64,000 bases of DNA from Lachnospiraceae bacterium. Its GTDB lineage: Bacteria > Bacillota > Clostridia > Lachnospirales > Lachnospiraceae. The stretch covers positions 720,604 through 784,603 of the forward strand of contig CAJTEE010000002.1 in the NCBI GenBank assembly GCA_910575275.1. The letters run 5' to 3'. Shown in pieces: positions 1-8,816 of this stretch. Position 1 is the stretch's first letter. Each line of letters begins with the position of its first letter. A program made the position numbers and the translations under genes. The notes under the pieces were generated by a model, which worked only from the letters and a program-made list of their open reading frames with translations, was not told the DNA's origin and ran no database searches.

Positions 1-744
1 CGCAAAATTCAGTCCATACAGGTTACGGCTCTTGTCGAACAGCCGCGTCTCCGGAGAATTCAGATATTTAGGCTCCCCCTTTCCCATCACACGCCCGCCA
101 AAACCGATGACGCGATTGTTCACATCGAGAATCGGAAACATGACACGGTTCCAGAATTTGTCCCTTGCGCCGCGCTCCTCGATAAAAAACAGGCCCGTCT
201 CCTTCAGTATACTGTCCTTGTAGCCCTTCTCCTTCATAAACCGGTATAGATCATCCGGCGTTTTATTGGAATACCCCAGGCCGAAATGGCGGATCGTCGT
301 ATCACTCAAACCTCTGTTTTTAAAATACTCATAGCCGACTCGGCCTGCCGGCTGTTTAAACTGATAATAAAAATAATTGGCCGCCAGGCGGTTTATCTCC
401 AGCAGAACATTCTTCAGATCCGCCTGTGCCCTGGCCTCCTTCGAATACTCTGCCTCGGGAAGCGTGATTCCGGCCCGATCGGCCAAAGACTTTAACGCCT
501 CCACAAACGAGTAATTCTCATATTCCATCACGAACGTAAGCACATTGCCCCCGGCCCCGCAGCCGAAGCAATAATACATCTGCTTTCCCGGCGAAACGGA
601 AAAGGACGGAGATTTCTCATTATGAAACGGGCAAAGTCCAAAATAATTCGCGCCTTTTTTTTTCAGATTCACATACTGGGACACGACATCCACAATATCG
701 TTTCTTGTCCGTACCTCCTCGACTATCTCATCCGGATAATACAT
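1..744 (-). CDS. dnaG: DNA primase, N-terminal part (cut by window edge)
   Basis: DnaG makes the RNA primers used by the replisome. The first 248 codons are present; the rest lies beyond base 1. The CHC2 zinc finger is clear near the N-terminus, with ligands at about C38, H41, C59 and C62 (LCPFHNEKSPSF and YYCFGCGAG). It is followed by the start of the RNA polymerase core (FGGRVMGKGEPKYLNSPET). The ATG at 744 has a GGGGAG box about 6 nt upstream. dgt ends only 10 bp before it, so the two are almost certainly co-transcribed, an order common in Clostridia where rpoD usually follows. Identity is near certain. Confidence 0.97.
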   Translation of the reverse strand, partial: MYYPDEIVEEVRTRNDIVDVVSQYVNLKKKGANYFGLCPFHNEKSPSFSVSPGKQMYYCFGCGAGGNVLTFVMEYENYSFVEALKSLADRAGITLPEAEYSKEARAQADLKNVLLEINRLAANYFYYQFKQPAGRVGYEYFKNRGLSDTTIRHFGLGYSNKTPDDLYRFMKEKGYKDSILKETGLFFIEERGARDKFWNRVMFPILDVNNRVIGFGGRVMGKGEPKYLNSPETRLFDKSRNLYGLNFA

Positions 745-754
745 GCAGACTCCC

Positions 755-1762
755 CTATCCCTTCCATGCCTTCGGCACAAACAGTTCTTCAAACTGGTCG
801 ATCGCATAGCTGTCACTCATGCCCGCAATGTAATCACAGACTACACGTGCCTTCTTTTCCTGGCGTTCCTTCATCATAAACAGATACTCCTCAGGAAGCT
901 GGTCCGTGTGTTCCATATAATATTGATAGAGCCGGACAATTAATTGCTGCGCCTTGCTCTCCTCGGCCTTTGCCGCATGATTTTTATATACGTTTTCAAA
1001 CATCCAGCCCCGAAGCCCCCGCATCGCAGCTTCCACCTTCGGCGACATCACAATCTCCGGTTTTTCCTGGCTGTACAGGATAATGTCATGAATCATAATA
1101 TCCAGACGCGTCTTTACCGTATTCCCCAGCACATCCGAAAATTCCTTCGGAATATCGCTCTCTGTAATAATTTTTCCACGAATCGCATCATCAATATCAT
1201 GGTTAATATAGGCAATTTTATCGGAAAAACGGACGATCTGCCCTTCTAAGGTAGAAGGATGGCCCGCCGTTCCATGATTCAAAATGCCGTCCCGGACCTC
1301 CTTTGTCAGGTTCAGCCCCTCGCCTTTCTTCTCCACGACCTCCACAACGCGGACGCTCTGCTTATAATGGGCAAAGCCGTCCTCGCAAATCTTGTTTAAT
1401 ATGTACTCGCCTGCATGTCCAAACGGCGTATGCCCCAGATCATGGCCCAGAGCAATCGCCTCGGTCAGGTTTTCGTTCAGGCGCAGAGCCCTTGCGATCG
1501 TCCGCGCAATCTGGGAAACCTCCAGCGTATGGGTAAGCCTCGTCCGGTAATGATCCCCCTCCGGAGCCAGGAAAACCTGCGTTTTGTGCTTCAGGCGCCG
1601 AAACGCTTTGCTGTGGATAATCCGGTCCCGATCCCTTTGATAAGCAGGGCGAATATCGCACTGCGGCTCCTCGCGGTCCCGCCCCAGAGTTTCACTGCTC
1701 AAAGACGCATACGGGCTTAAATTATCCCGCTCCCATTGTTCCATCGTCTCTCTGATATTCAA
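755..1762 (-). CDS. dgt: dGTP triphosphohydrolase-like HD-domain protein
   Basis: Predicted deoxynucleoside triphosphate triphosphohydrolase (dNTP to deoxynucleoside plus triphosphate), 335 residues. The N-terminal signature RRLKHKTQVF is followed by the HD metal-binding segment (TRLTHTLEVSQIARTIAR, then ALGHDLGHTPFGHAGE), typical of the short Dgt-like family. The start shown is TTG with AAGGGGG about 10 nt upstream; the family usually begins with a similar xIRE sequence, which favours it over the ATG at 1744. The gene leads into dnaG. A MITE lies 35 bp upstream of the start, so native promoter elements may be displaced. Confidence 0.93.
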   Translation of the reverse strand: MNIRETMEQWERDNLSPYASLSSETLGRDREEPQCDIRPAYQRDRDRIIHSKAFRRLKHKTQVFLAPEGDHYRTRLTHTLEVSQIARTIARALRLNENLTEAIALGHDLGHTPFGHAGEYILNKICEDGFAHYKQSVRVVEVVEKKGEGLNLTKEVRDGILNHGTAGHPSTLEGQIVRFSDKIAYINHDIDDAIRGKIITESDIPKEFSDVLGNTVKTRLDIMIHDIILYSQEKPEIVMSPKVEAAMRGLRGWMFENVYKNHAAKAEESKAQQLIVRLYQYYMEHTDQLPEEYLFMMKERQEKKARVVCDYIAGMSDSYAIDQFEELFVPKAWKG

Positions 1763-1794
1763 AACACCGGCCCCCTTCCCATACCTGTCTGCTC

Positions 1795-1960
1795 CTAGAG
1801 CCTGCCTGAAAACTCATTCCCGTCATCTGCACGTCCCACTTCACGGTATATTTGGCCCAAATTCACTTAACGCAGCCCACTACGCCGCACTCATTTAGGC
1901 CAAATCTCCCACAAAGTGGAACACTCATCTGACAGAAAGCAATTTTCAGACACGCTCTAG
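1795..1960. mobile_element. MITE copy 1, flanked by CTAG, with IS5-like ends
   Basis: A 166-bp segment bounded at both ends by CTAG. Immediately inside are inverted ends: AGCCTGCCTGAAAA on the left, and the complement of TTTTCAGACACGCT on the right. The interior matches the segment at 35535-35700 almost along its whole length in the opposite orientation. The ends also match the IS5-family remnant at 47273-47729. It encodes no protein. CTAG is a known target duplication for IS5-type elements. It lies in the promoter region of dgt-dnaG. Confidence 0.85.
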
Positions 1961-2042
1961 TAAACTTTCATGCAATCATAAACAGTATATCACACTTTTG
2001 ATAAATTTAGAACCCCATGCTCCAAAAAAAGAGGAGGGGGGA

Positions 2043-2330
2043 TGGAAGGGGGGGCCGCCAAGGGAGACGCGGACGGCGGGCGGGGGGCAGGCGGGCTTCG
2101 GTGCTGGAAGCTCTAAGTCCGTGGGGGCGCAAAAAACGGGGTTCAGAAGCAGTCGCTGGAAAAATTCTGAAGAATTTTTCCGCTCCGAGCTTCTCGGATT
2201 TCGGCCTGGAAAGCCGAAATCCGCCCTCGTCTTTTGCGCCCCCACAGACTAAGAGCTTCTGGCGCACCGAGCCCACTGCCTGCCCCCCGCCCGCCGCCCG
2301 CGCCTCCCTTGGCTACTTCCTTCCATGAGT
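2043..2330. repeat. Giant imperfect palindrome A
   Basis: About 285 bp able to fold into one long stem. The left arm (about 2043-2135) contains GGCGGGCGGGGGGCAGG and CTCTAAGTCCGTGGGGGCG. The right arm (about 2232-2327) is nearly its reverse complement (CGCCCCCACAGACTAAGAG and CCTGCCCCCCGCCCGCCGC). The core (about 2136-2231) holds two smaller hairpins, at 2158-2181 (AAAAATTCTGAAGAATTTTT) and 2196-2222 (GGATTTCGGCC paired with its complement). There is no plausible ORF. The core recurs inverted in palindrome B. The length is far beyond a normal terminator. Confidence 0.85.
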
Positions 2331-2364
2331 GAGGGGGAAAGGTCAAGGGATAAGGGCAAGGGAT

Positions 2365-2400
2365 AAGGGCGATTGGCCCTTTTCTTCTTTCTTCTTTTTT
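2365..2400 (+). terminator. Terminator-like hairpin between the two palindromes
   Basis: AAGGGC-GATTG-GCCCTT forms a 6-bp stem followed by a pyrimidine tract ending in six T. It reads on the plus strand, just after palindrome A. No plus-strand protein gene lies upstream, so if real it would end a non-coding transcript through palindrome A. Two copies of AAGGGATAAGGGC overlap its left side. Confidence 0.4.
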
Positions 2401-2442
2401 ATCCTTCCGCCCCAACTTTTTTAATGTGTGGGAGATGTACAG

Positions 2443-2705
2443 TAGCAGGGGGCGGGGCAGGCAGGAGGCGGATGCGGGCGGTTGGCTCGGTGCGTCGGCT
2501 GCTCTTAGTCTATGGCTGTGTAAAAATCGGGGAGTGGATTTCGGCCTTCGGGGCCGAAATCCAGGAAGCTCGGAGCGGAAAAATTCTTCAGAATTTTTCC
2601 AGCGACTTGCTTCCGAACCCCCGATTTTTACACAGACAGAGACTTAGAGCAGCAAGCACCGAAGCCTGCCCGCAGCCGTCTCCTGCCTGCCCCGCCCCCT
2701 GCGGC
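2443..2705. repeat. Giant imperfect palindrome B, inverted relative to A
   Basis: Left arm about 2443-2530 (GGGGCGGGGCAGGCAGGAG, then GCTGCTCTTAGTC and TGTGTAAAAATCGGGG). Right arm about 2618-2700 (CCCCCGATTTTTACACAG, GACTTAGAGCAGC, CTCCTGCCTGCCCCGCCCC). The core carries the same two small hairpins as A in reverse order and orientation (2532-2562 and 2577-2600). The stem segment next to the core is GTGTAAAAATCGGGG here but GTGGGGGCGCAAAA in A, yet each pairs with its own partner arm. Confidence 0.85.
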
Positions 2706-2735
2706 CCCTCTGCATCCCCTAACTCTCACACACAT

Positions 2736-2773
2736 TGAAAAAGCAGCCAGTTCCATCTCTGTCCCTGGCTGCT
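2736..2773 (-). terminator. Rho-independent terminator of the first chemoreceptor gene
   Basis: Read on the minus strand, AGCAGCCAG and CTGGCTGCT form a 9-bp stem followed by TTTTTC. It begins 16 bp after the stop codon of the chemoreceptor gene. This closes that transcription unit before palindrome B. Confidence 0.85.
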
Positions 2774-2788
2774 TGAATTTGTATCTCT

Positions 2789-4576
2789 TTAGTATTTATC
2801 TCCTGTCACCGGAGCGGAATAAGACGGCTCATAAGAGCTACTGGACTGAACCGGTGCCGGGGCAGGCGTCGGGCTGACCACCGCTCCGCTTCTGCCATCC
2901 AGCTTAAACTGGCCTGTCAGATCCTTAAGCATCTGAGACTGGCCGGACAGCTCCTCGCTGGCAGCCGCACTCTCCTGTGCAGTGGCGGAGTTCGTCTGTA
3001 CAACGCTCGAAATCTGATCGATTCCCAGGGTAACCTGCTTCACCGCATCCGCCTGCTCCTCGCTGGCAGCGGAAATCGTGCTGATCGTACCTGCTACCTC
3101 CTCAACACCGACTACCACGTCGCTCAGTGCCTGTGCCGTCTCATTGGCAATCTTGTTTCCGCTCTCGACTGCCTGAAGGGCGCTTTCAATCAGGGACGCC
3201 GTATTCTTAGACGCCTCTGCGGATTTTCCTGCCAGATTACGGACTTCATCTGCCACAACAGCAAAGCCCTTGCCGGCCGTACCTGCTCTTGCCGCCTCTA
3301 CGGCTGCGTTCAGGGCCAGAATATTTGTCTGGAATGCAATATCTTCAATGGTCTTGATGATCTTTCCGATCTCGCCGGCTGTATTGCTGATATCCTGCAT
3401 GGCAGCCAGCATCTCCTGCATATGCTTGCTGCTCTCCTCCGCCTGTCCTTTGACAGTCTCGGACTTGTCGCTGGCGGACCTTGCACTGTCAGCGTTCTGT
3501 CCGATATGGTTGGAAATCTCGGCGATCGTCGCCGCAAGCTCCTCAACAGAGGAGGCCTGCTCGGTTGCGCCCTGGGAAAGTGCCTGGGCTCCGGAGGACA
3601 CCTGGTCGGAACCGGAAGCAACCTGATCTGCAACTACATTGATCTGGCTCAATGTGCTGTTGAGGTTGTCTTTCAGCTTTCGAATCGAGTTCAGGAGAGA
3701 CTTATAATCTCCGACATACATCTCTCTGTCCTTGCTGCGGATCGTAAAGTCACCGGCGCTTAAGCCCGCCAAGAGCTCATCCACGTCACCAATGATCCCT
3801 CGCTGGAAGCGCAGAACCGCACGCATGCTGTCCGCCAGGCTTCCAAGTTCATCCTTCGCTTCATACTGTACATTTGTACTGAGGTTTCCATGCTCCATGT
3901 CTTTCATGGCTCCCTGAATTTCCTTTACAGGAACCATTACGGCACGAATCAGAAGGCAGGCCATGATGACTGCAAATACAACCGCAATCGCCGCAAGCAC
4001 GATCGACAAGGCCATCTGCAGGCCCTGGGTCTTCATGTTTCTGTTATAACCGTCTGCAATCATATTGCCAAGTTCTTCATTAAATTTGATAATTCCATCC
4101 CCGGCAGTCGTCGCGGCAGGGTTATACTGTGTCTGAATCAGCTCCTGGGCACGCTGGAGGGATTCATCCGTATTTTCCTTCGCAAGCGCGATGATCTCAT
4201 TTCGCAGAGAAGCTGAAGCATCCCTCTGGCTCTTGAAGGTCTCAATCTTACTCATATCCCCGGTATAATTGTTATCAAACCAAACCAGACTGGTATTCAG
4301 CTCTGCCATATCCGCTTCAAGCGTCGAAAGCGCTTCGTTCTTCTGCGTCATATCTCTTGTCATCGTGGCAAATATAATATTTTTGGTTGAGCTGTTGAGC
4401 TTTACGCGAAGATTTCTCGCCTCCATGGCAGCCTGATGCTGCATGGTATAGAAAGTCGTATATGCTTTCCCTGTATTGCTCATTGCCATGATTGTAATCA
4501 CGAGCGCGATCAGGCAACAAATGATTACACTACCGAAGGAAAGAATAATCTTTTTCTTCATGTCCAAATTCTTCAT
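2789..4576 (-). CDS. Methyl-accepting chemotaxis protein with 4HB-type sensor
   Basis: Chemoreceptor of about 595 residues that signals to CheA/CheW. A first membrane helix ([18 protein letters not shown]) is followed by an all-helical extracytoplasmic region of about 150 residues resembling a four-helix-bundle sensor, and a second membrane helix ([18 protein letters not shown]). HAMP and a long coiled-coil signalling domain follow; its hairpin tip [19 protein letters not shown] is invariant in the family. A Pro/Ser-rich tail follows. The ATG at 4576 has GAGG 9 nt upstream; a GTG five codons earlier is possible. The ligand cannot be inferred. Confidence 0.93.
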   Translation of the reverse strand: MKNLDMKKKIILSFGSVIICCLIALVITIMAMSNTGKAYTTFYTMQHQAAMEARNLRVKLNSSTKNIIFATMTRDMTQKNEALSTLEADMAELNTSLVWFDNNYTGDMSKIETFKSQRDASASLRNEIIALAKENTDESLQRAQELIQTQYNPAATTAGDGIIKFNEELGNMIADGYNRNMKTQGLQMALSIVLAAIAVVFAVIMACLLIRAVMVPVKEIQGAMKDMEHGNLSTNVQYEAKDELGSLADSMRAVLRFQRGIIGDVDELLAGLSAGDFTIRSKDREMYVGDYKSLLNSIRKLKDNLNSTLSQINVVADQVASGSDQVSSGAQALSQGATEQASSVEELAATIAEISNHIGQNADSARSASDKSETVKGQAEESSKHMQEMLAAMQDISNTAGEIGKIIKTIEDIAFQTNILALNAAVEAARAGTAGKGFAVVADEVRNLAGKSAEASKNTASLIESALQAVESGNKIANETAQALSDVVVGVEEVAGTISTISAASEEQADAVKQVTLGIDQISSVVQTNSATAQESAAASEELSGQSQMLKDLTGQFKLDGRSGAVVSPTPAPAPVQSSSSYEPSYSAPVTGDKY

Positions 4577-4591
4577 TCTTTTAATCCTCAC

Positions 4592-4962
4592 TTTGTATAG
4601 ATATTGGCGCCCATTTTATATATGCAGATCGGGGCGGCGCCCTCGCTATAGCTTCCTGATAGCTTTTCCCTGAGCACAGACCGTTCAAACAGCGTCATGC
4701 CTTAAAAACACATTTAATTTCGCAGTCTTCGCAGCCTTTCCAGCGGAACAATACGTACTCTATGTACTCTCCTATCGATGCCTTATCCCCCCCTGTCTGC
4801 CAACCAATAAGTCCATACTACCCCCTGGGCGATTTTATTAACATTATCATACCACGATTTTAAACACACTTCAAGTATAATCTTCCATCTTATACAACAA
4901 ATTTCTTATATTCTTCCAAATTTTAGGAAAATATCTTCCCATCCGCGTACACATAATTTTAA
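4592..4962. other. Leader region of the first chemoreceptor gene, no gene
   Basis: About 370 bp between the terminator of the upstream chemoreceptor and the start of this one. It is AT-rich at 4850-4960. On the minus strand it contains short inverted repeats near 4620-4680 (GGGCGCC copies). I compared it by eye with c-di-GMP riboswitch consensus segments and saw no convincing match. No protein-coding ORF is supported. Confidence 0.5.
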
Positions 4963-5005
4963 AAGCGGGGCTCGGCAAAAAACGTGCCGCGCCCCTTGCT
5001 CTTTT
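4963..5005 (-). terminator. Terminator of the second chemoreceptor gene
   Basis: On the minus strand GGGGCGCGGC and GCCGAGCCCC form a stem around a T-rich loop, followed by GCTTTTAAAA. It lies about 50 bp beyond the stop codon of the chemoreceptor gene at 5056. Confidence 0.75.
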
Positions 5006-5055
5006 TAAGTCTGAAAATCTTATCTATGCGTTTCACCACGGACGGTCAGCCTTGA

Positions 5056-6738
5056 TTATGATTCATACATGCTGTAATCCATCGTTCTCTTAAGCCGGAA
5101 CTTCTCCAACTGGCTTCGAAGCACCTGAGCCTGACTGGAAAGTTCCTCGCTGGCAGCCGCACTCTGCTCAGAGGTTGCAGAGTTGTTCTGCACCACGCTT
5201 GAAATCTGAGAGATCCCTCCGCTGATTCCGCTGACGGAACCGGCCTGCTCGGCAGACGCTTCGGAAATCTGGCGTACACGCTTAATCACAACCTGAGCAC
5301 CCTCCACGACTTCATCCAACGCCTCCTGTGTGGACTCCGTGAGATGTACACCGTTGGAAACCGCCGTCAAAGTCTTCTCGATCAAATTTGACGTGCTCTT
5401 TGCTGCCTCGCCGCTCTTTGCCGCAAGATTTCTGACCTCATCGGCAACGACTGCAAAGCCCTTGCCGGCTGTACCAGCGCGTGCCGCCTCGACGGCTGCA
5501 TTCAGAGCCAGGATATTCGTCTGGAACGCAATGTCCTCAATGGTCTTGATGATATGTCCGATCTCATTGGAACAGTTGCTGATTTCTGTCATCGCATGCG
5601 ACATCTCCTGCATCTGCTGATTGCAGAGGCTGATCTGACGCTCGACCTGATCCACACGCTGGCTGGTCTCGTTCGCATTCTTCGCATTATCACCGATCTG
5701 CTCGGAGACCAGATTCACAGTGTTGACCAGATTGTCAATCTCATTCGCCTGCTCGGTCGCGCCCTGTGCCAAGGCCTGCGCACCGCTCGAAACCTGGTCG
5801 GCGCCGTTTCCTACCTGAATGGCAACCTTCTGAATCTCTCCCATCGTATCGTTCAGATTTCTTAAAATCGCATCCGTCGAATTCTGGATCTCAACAAAAT
5901 CTCCGATATATTCCAATTGTGGCTCGTAGGACAAATCTCCTTGAGAAATCGCATTCAAATTTTTTGATATATCGGATATGTACAGCGTAAGCGTCTTCGC
6001 CGCCTGGTTCAGACTGTTGGCCAGCACCCCGATCTCATCTTTATTTTTTACCTTGATCTCAAAATTCAGCTTGCCCTCAGACAGCAGCTTACTGTCAGCC
6101 GTAATCATTTCGATCGGACGGACAATCGACTCCATAACATAGCGGATCAGCAGCATGGAGGCAATGATAATAAGAACGACCGTACCTGCTGCGATCATTG
6201 TTGTCACTGCTATGGCGCGGCGAAGGAGCCTTTCATACTCGCTCACCTTGGCACTGCTGATCTCGATCGCCTGATCCAGCAGGGCGACAAGGCTTGATAC
6301 ATTCTTCTTGGTCTCATTCAGATAAACCTCCTGCGCCTGCTGCGGATCTGCCGCATTCAGCTCAAGAATCTCTGTCGCAGATTTATGAATTTCCTGATGG
6401 ATCGGGATCATCTGATCCATCAGAGACGTGATCTTTGCGTCATTAATCTCCGTACGGTCGGACTCATACAGCCATTTTCCAAGTCCACAACTGGTATAAT
6501 CCGTACTGCCGGTAAATTCCGTACCGAAACTGATCGCAGAGCTTAAGTTTTCAATCCAGCTAAAATGCGCCTTTTCGGCGGAGAGCGCCGTCGTGTGGAT
6601 CCCCGTCGCCACGGCCGTCGCATTGCTGTAATTCTGAACCTGCCTCAACCCGCTGATGGTGAAAGCGCCGCTGATGACAATCACTACAAAAATCACGGCA
6701 ATTCGCAACCACACGGCTTTTTTAATTGAATTTTCCAT
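5056..6738 (-). CDS. Methyl-accepting chemotaxis protein with CZB-like extracytoplasmic domain
   Basis: Chemoreceptor of 560 residues: membrane helix at about 8-28, extracytoplasmic region about 30-185, membrane helix about 187-212 ([20 protein letters not shown]), HAMP, then the signalling domain with tip [19 protein letters not shown]. The sensor region has the spacing seen in chemoreceptor zinc-binding domains: H near 57 in AHFSW, C near 84 in [10 protein letters not shown], then HQEIH near 114. CZB domains bind zinc and are most often cytoplasmic; here the motif lies between the membrane helices. Start ATG has AGGAG just upstream and a promoter at 6783-6811. Confidence 0.93.
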   Translation of the reverse strand: MENSIKKAVWLRIAVIFVVIVISGAFTISGLRQVQNYSNATAVATGIHTTALSAEKAHFSWIENLSSAISFGTEFTGSTDYTSCGLGKWLYESDRTEINDAKITSLMDQMIPIHQEIHKSATEILELNAADPQQAQEVYLNETKKNVSSLVALLDQAIEISSAKVSEYERLLRRAIAVTTMIAAGTVVLIIIASMLLIRYVMESIVRPIEMITADSKLLSEGKLNFEIKVKNKDEIGVLANSLNQAAKTLTLYISDISKNLNAISQGDLSYEPQLEYIGDFVEIQNSTDAILRNLNDTMGEIQKVAIQVGNGADQVSSGAQALAQGATEQANEIDNLVNTVNLVSEQIGDNAKNANETSQRVDQVERQISLCNQQMQEMSHAMTEISNCSNEIGHIIKTIEDIAFQTNILALNAAVEAARAGTAGKGFAVVADEVRNLAAKSGEAAKSTSNLIEKTLTAVSNGVHLTESTQEALDEVVEGAQVVIKRVRQISEASAEQAGSVSGISGGISQISSVVQNNSATSEQSAAASEELSSQAQVLRSQLEKFRLKRTMDYSMYES

Positions 6739-6782
6739 TCTCCTGTCCTCACTTTTTCTAACTTGTAGGTTAATCTGTTTTC

Positions 6783-6811
6783 ATTATAGTCTAAAGTCAG
6801 AGTTTTTTCAA
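6783..6811 (-). promoter_or_regulatory. Sigma-A promoter of the CZB-type chemoreceptor
   Basis: Minus strand -35 TTGAAA (6806-6811), 17-bp spacer, -10 TATAAT (6783-6788). It lies about 45 bp upstream of the start codon. The match to vegetative consensus is strong; no flagellar-sigma pattern was evident. Confidence 0.75.
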
Positions 6812-6915
6812 TACCTTTTTCAAGCACTTTATGCCGGTCGCCCATCAGGCGTATGTGCCGGAAATACGCGGATCGGTCTGTTCCCGCCGCTTCCGTTTCC
6901 GTCTGGAAAAATCTG

Positions 6916-7872
6916 TCAAAAAATTGCAAATTTTTGCATGAAAAACATAAACAGCGGGATTGTAATTACGCTAATCACCGTCGTCAGCATGATCACCTCA
7001 CAGGCAAACTCGTAATCACTCTCATACTCCCGCGCCATAATCCCCATCTGTGTCATGGACGGCATCGTGGACAGCATGAAAAAAACCTGCTTCATCTCCA
7101 ACGTTATCGGCATAAACCGCAGAAACGCCGCTGAAGCAGTCGGAACCACGATAAACCGCATCCCGAGCGCCGCATAGACGTCACGCCCGAATTTGATGGA
7201 TGTCTTATCCATGTTGCGGATTACGCTGCCAATGAAAATCAAAGCAAGCGGCGACGTCACACCTGTAATCATGGACAGCGGCTTTAAAATAAAATCCGGG
7301 ACCTGAATCCTGAAAAAGATCGCCGCCATCGCGAGCAGCATTCCCATAATCGACGGGGAGATCAGATTTTTCAGTCTCGCAGACAACCGCTTCTCCTGCG
7401 TACGCACTGTATGGCCATCCTTTTGAAGCAGCCAGACCCCAAGCGTCCAGAACAGTACGGTGCTGGATATGTAATAGATCACGCCGATCGAGGTCACGCC
7501 GATCCCCCACAGCGCCTGGATAACCGGAAAACCGATGAACACCACATTGGAGAAGCCGGCCGCCGCCACGAACGTGAAGCGCTTCCCTGCCGAAACGGGG
7601 ACCACCGCCCCCACTGCAGCGGCAAGACCGATACACAAAAGGATCAGAGAAAATGTCACCGGCAGCTTGGAGACCAGCGAAATTAATGTCTCCCTGCTTC
7701 CGATATCATGATAAATATTGTAAAACATGTAAAAAGGGATCGTCACATCTACGGTAAACTTAGAGAGGAAATCCATTCCCGGCTTTCCGAACCATGGTTT
7801 TCCGGTAAAATAATAACCGATCCCGATCAATGTCATCAAGGCAAACACGCTTTTTATTGATTGAAGTACCAT
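6916..7872 (-). CDS. AEC family (auxin efflux carrier-like) transporter
   Basis: Membrane protein of about 318 residues with roughly ten hydrophobic helices and the two-half layout of the AEC/Mem_trans family, whose characterised bacterial members move malate or other organic acids. Supporting segments are IGIGYYFTGKPWFG near the N-terminus, VVFIGFPVIQALWG mid-protein and STMPSMTQMGIMAREY near the C-terminus. The ATG at 7872 has GGGGGAG just upstream; a GTG four codons earlier is an alternative. It follows the SmsB gene by 26 bp, so it may share its transcript. Substrate unknown. A second AEC gene lies at 46326-47237. Confidence 0.85.
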   Translation of the reverse strand: MVLQSIKSVFALMTLIGIGYYFTGKPWFGKPGMDFLSKFTVDVTIPFYMFYNIYHDIGSRETLISLVSKLPVTFSLILLCIGLAAAVGAVVPVSAGKRFTFVAAAGFSNVVFIGFPVIQALWGIGVTSIGVIYYISSTVLFWTLGVWLLQKDGHTVRTQEKRLSARLKNLISPSIMGMLLAMAAIFFRIQVPDFILKPLSMITGVTSPLALIFIGSVIRNMDKTSIKFGRDVYAALGMRFIVVPTASAAFLRFMPITLEMKQVFFMLSTMPSMTQMGIMAREYESDYEFACEVIMLTTVISVITIPLFMFFMQKFAIF

Positions 7873-7898
7873 CGTCTCCCCCACCCCCGGAAAATCCT

Positions 7899-8816
7899 CT
7901 ACTTTAAAAAGCCGTTGACGATCTGCGTCTCCGCCTCCTCCTCCGTGAGCCCCAGAGTCATCAATTTGATAATCTGCTCTCCCGCAATCTTGCCGATGGC
8001 GGCCTCGTGGATCAGTGCAGCATCGGGATGATTTGCGGTAATCTCCGGCAGAGAGCTGATCTTTGCATCGTCCATAATGATCGCATCACATTCCGTATGA
8101 CCAGCACAGGGGCTGTTGCCCTGCAAATTGGAAAAGAAAATTTGATGGGAGCTGTCTCTTGCCACCGAGCGGGAAATAATGTTCGCACTGGCGTTTTCCC
8201 CATCCATGGACACATCAAACCGGCTCTCGGCAGACTGTTTCCCATGTGTCATCAGACGCTCCTGAACGATCAGCTTCGCGTTTTCCTTAAGATGTGCCAC
8301 TGTCTCCCGCTTCGTGGAGTCGATTCCCTTGATCTGAACTGTCTCCATCTCCATAGAACCGCCTTCCTCGATTGTAATCTCGGTCTTCGGATTCATCACG
8401 CGGCCCCCGGTCCCATCGCCGTCTCCATAATGCTTCTCAATATACGTAAGCTTCGCATTTTTACCGACAAAGAAACGGTGCAGACCGTCATGGCGCGATT
8501 CCATGGACCCGCTGTTGTGGATCCCACAGCCCGCCACGATCGTCACATCCGAGTCATCGCCGATATAAAAGTCATTGCAAACCAGCTCCGTGAGGCCGGA
8601 CTTACTCATTATGACAGGGATATGAACACTCTCCTTCTTTGTCCCCGGCTTTATATAAACATCAATGCCGCTTTTGTCCTTCCTGGTCACAATATCAATA
8701 TTGGCCGTCGTACTGCGTCCGGCCAGCTCCCCGTTTGCACGGATATTATAGGCGCCCTCCGGGATGCCGTGAAGGTCTGCGACCTTTAAAAGCATTTCTT
8801 CAAGGATCTTATCCAT
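7899..8816 (-). CDS. SufB/SufD-like Fe-S scaffold protein (SmsB type)
   Basis: A 305-residue member of the SufBD family, much shorter than SufB or SufD of about 420-470 residues. It keeps the beta-helix core (GCGIHNSGSMESRHDGLHRF, FFSNLQGNSPCAGHTECDA) and the C-terminal ATPase-docking helices (HEAAIGKIAGEQIIKLMTLG). With the adjacent ATPase it matches the minimal SmsC2B2 Fe-S assembly complex described from archaea and anaerobic bacteria. C in SPCAGHTECD and the following E/D are candidate cluster ligands. The start ATG overlaps the SufC stop (TAATG), implying coupled translation. No SufS, SufU or SufD gene is adjacent. Confidence 0.88.
   Translation of the reverse strand: MDKILEEMLLKVADLHGIPEGAYNIRANGELAGRSTTANIDIVTRKDKSGIDVYIKPGTKKESVHIPVIMSKSGLTELVCNDFYIGDDSDVTIVAGCGIHNSGSMESRHDGLHRFFVGKNAKLTYIEKHYGDGDGTGGRVMNPKTEITIEEGGSMEMETVQIKGIDSTKRETVAHLKENAKLIVQERLMTHGKQSAESRFDVSMDGENASANIISRSVARDSSHQIFFSNLQGNSPCAGHTECDAIIMDDAKISSLPEITANHPDAALIHEAAIGKIAGEQIIKLMTLGLTEEEAETQIVNGFLK

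Noticed and set aside
2007-2738. Long reading frames across the palindromes
   Set aside because: They are mirror-image products of GC-rich arms, Arg/Gly/Pro-rich on all strands, without ribosome sites.
1-2800. Retron or diversity-generating element based on the large hairpins
   Set aside because: No reverse transcriptase gene lies in the window and the palindromes lack a recognisable msr/msd layout.
4592-4850. Riboswitch in the chemoreceptor leader
   Set aside because: No conserved segments of c-di-GMP or other riboswitches could be matched by eye; short inverted repeats alone do not support the call.
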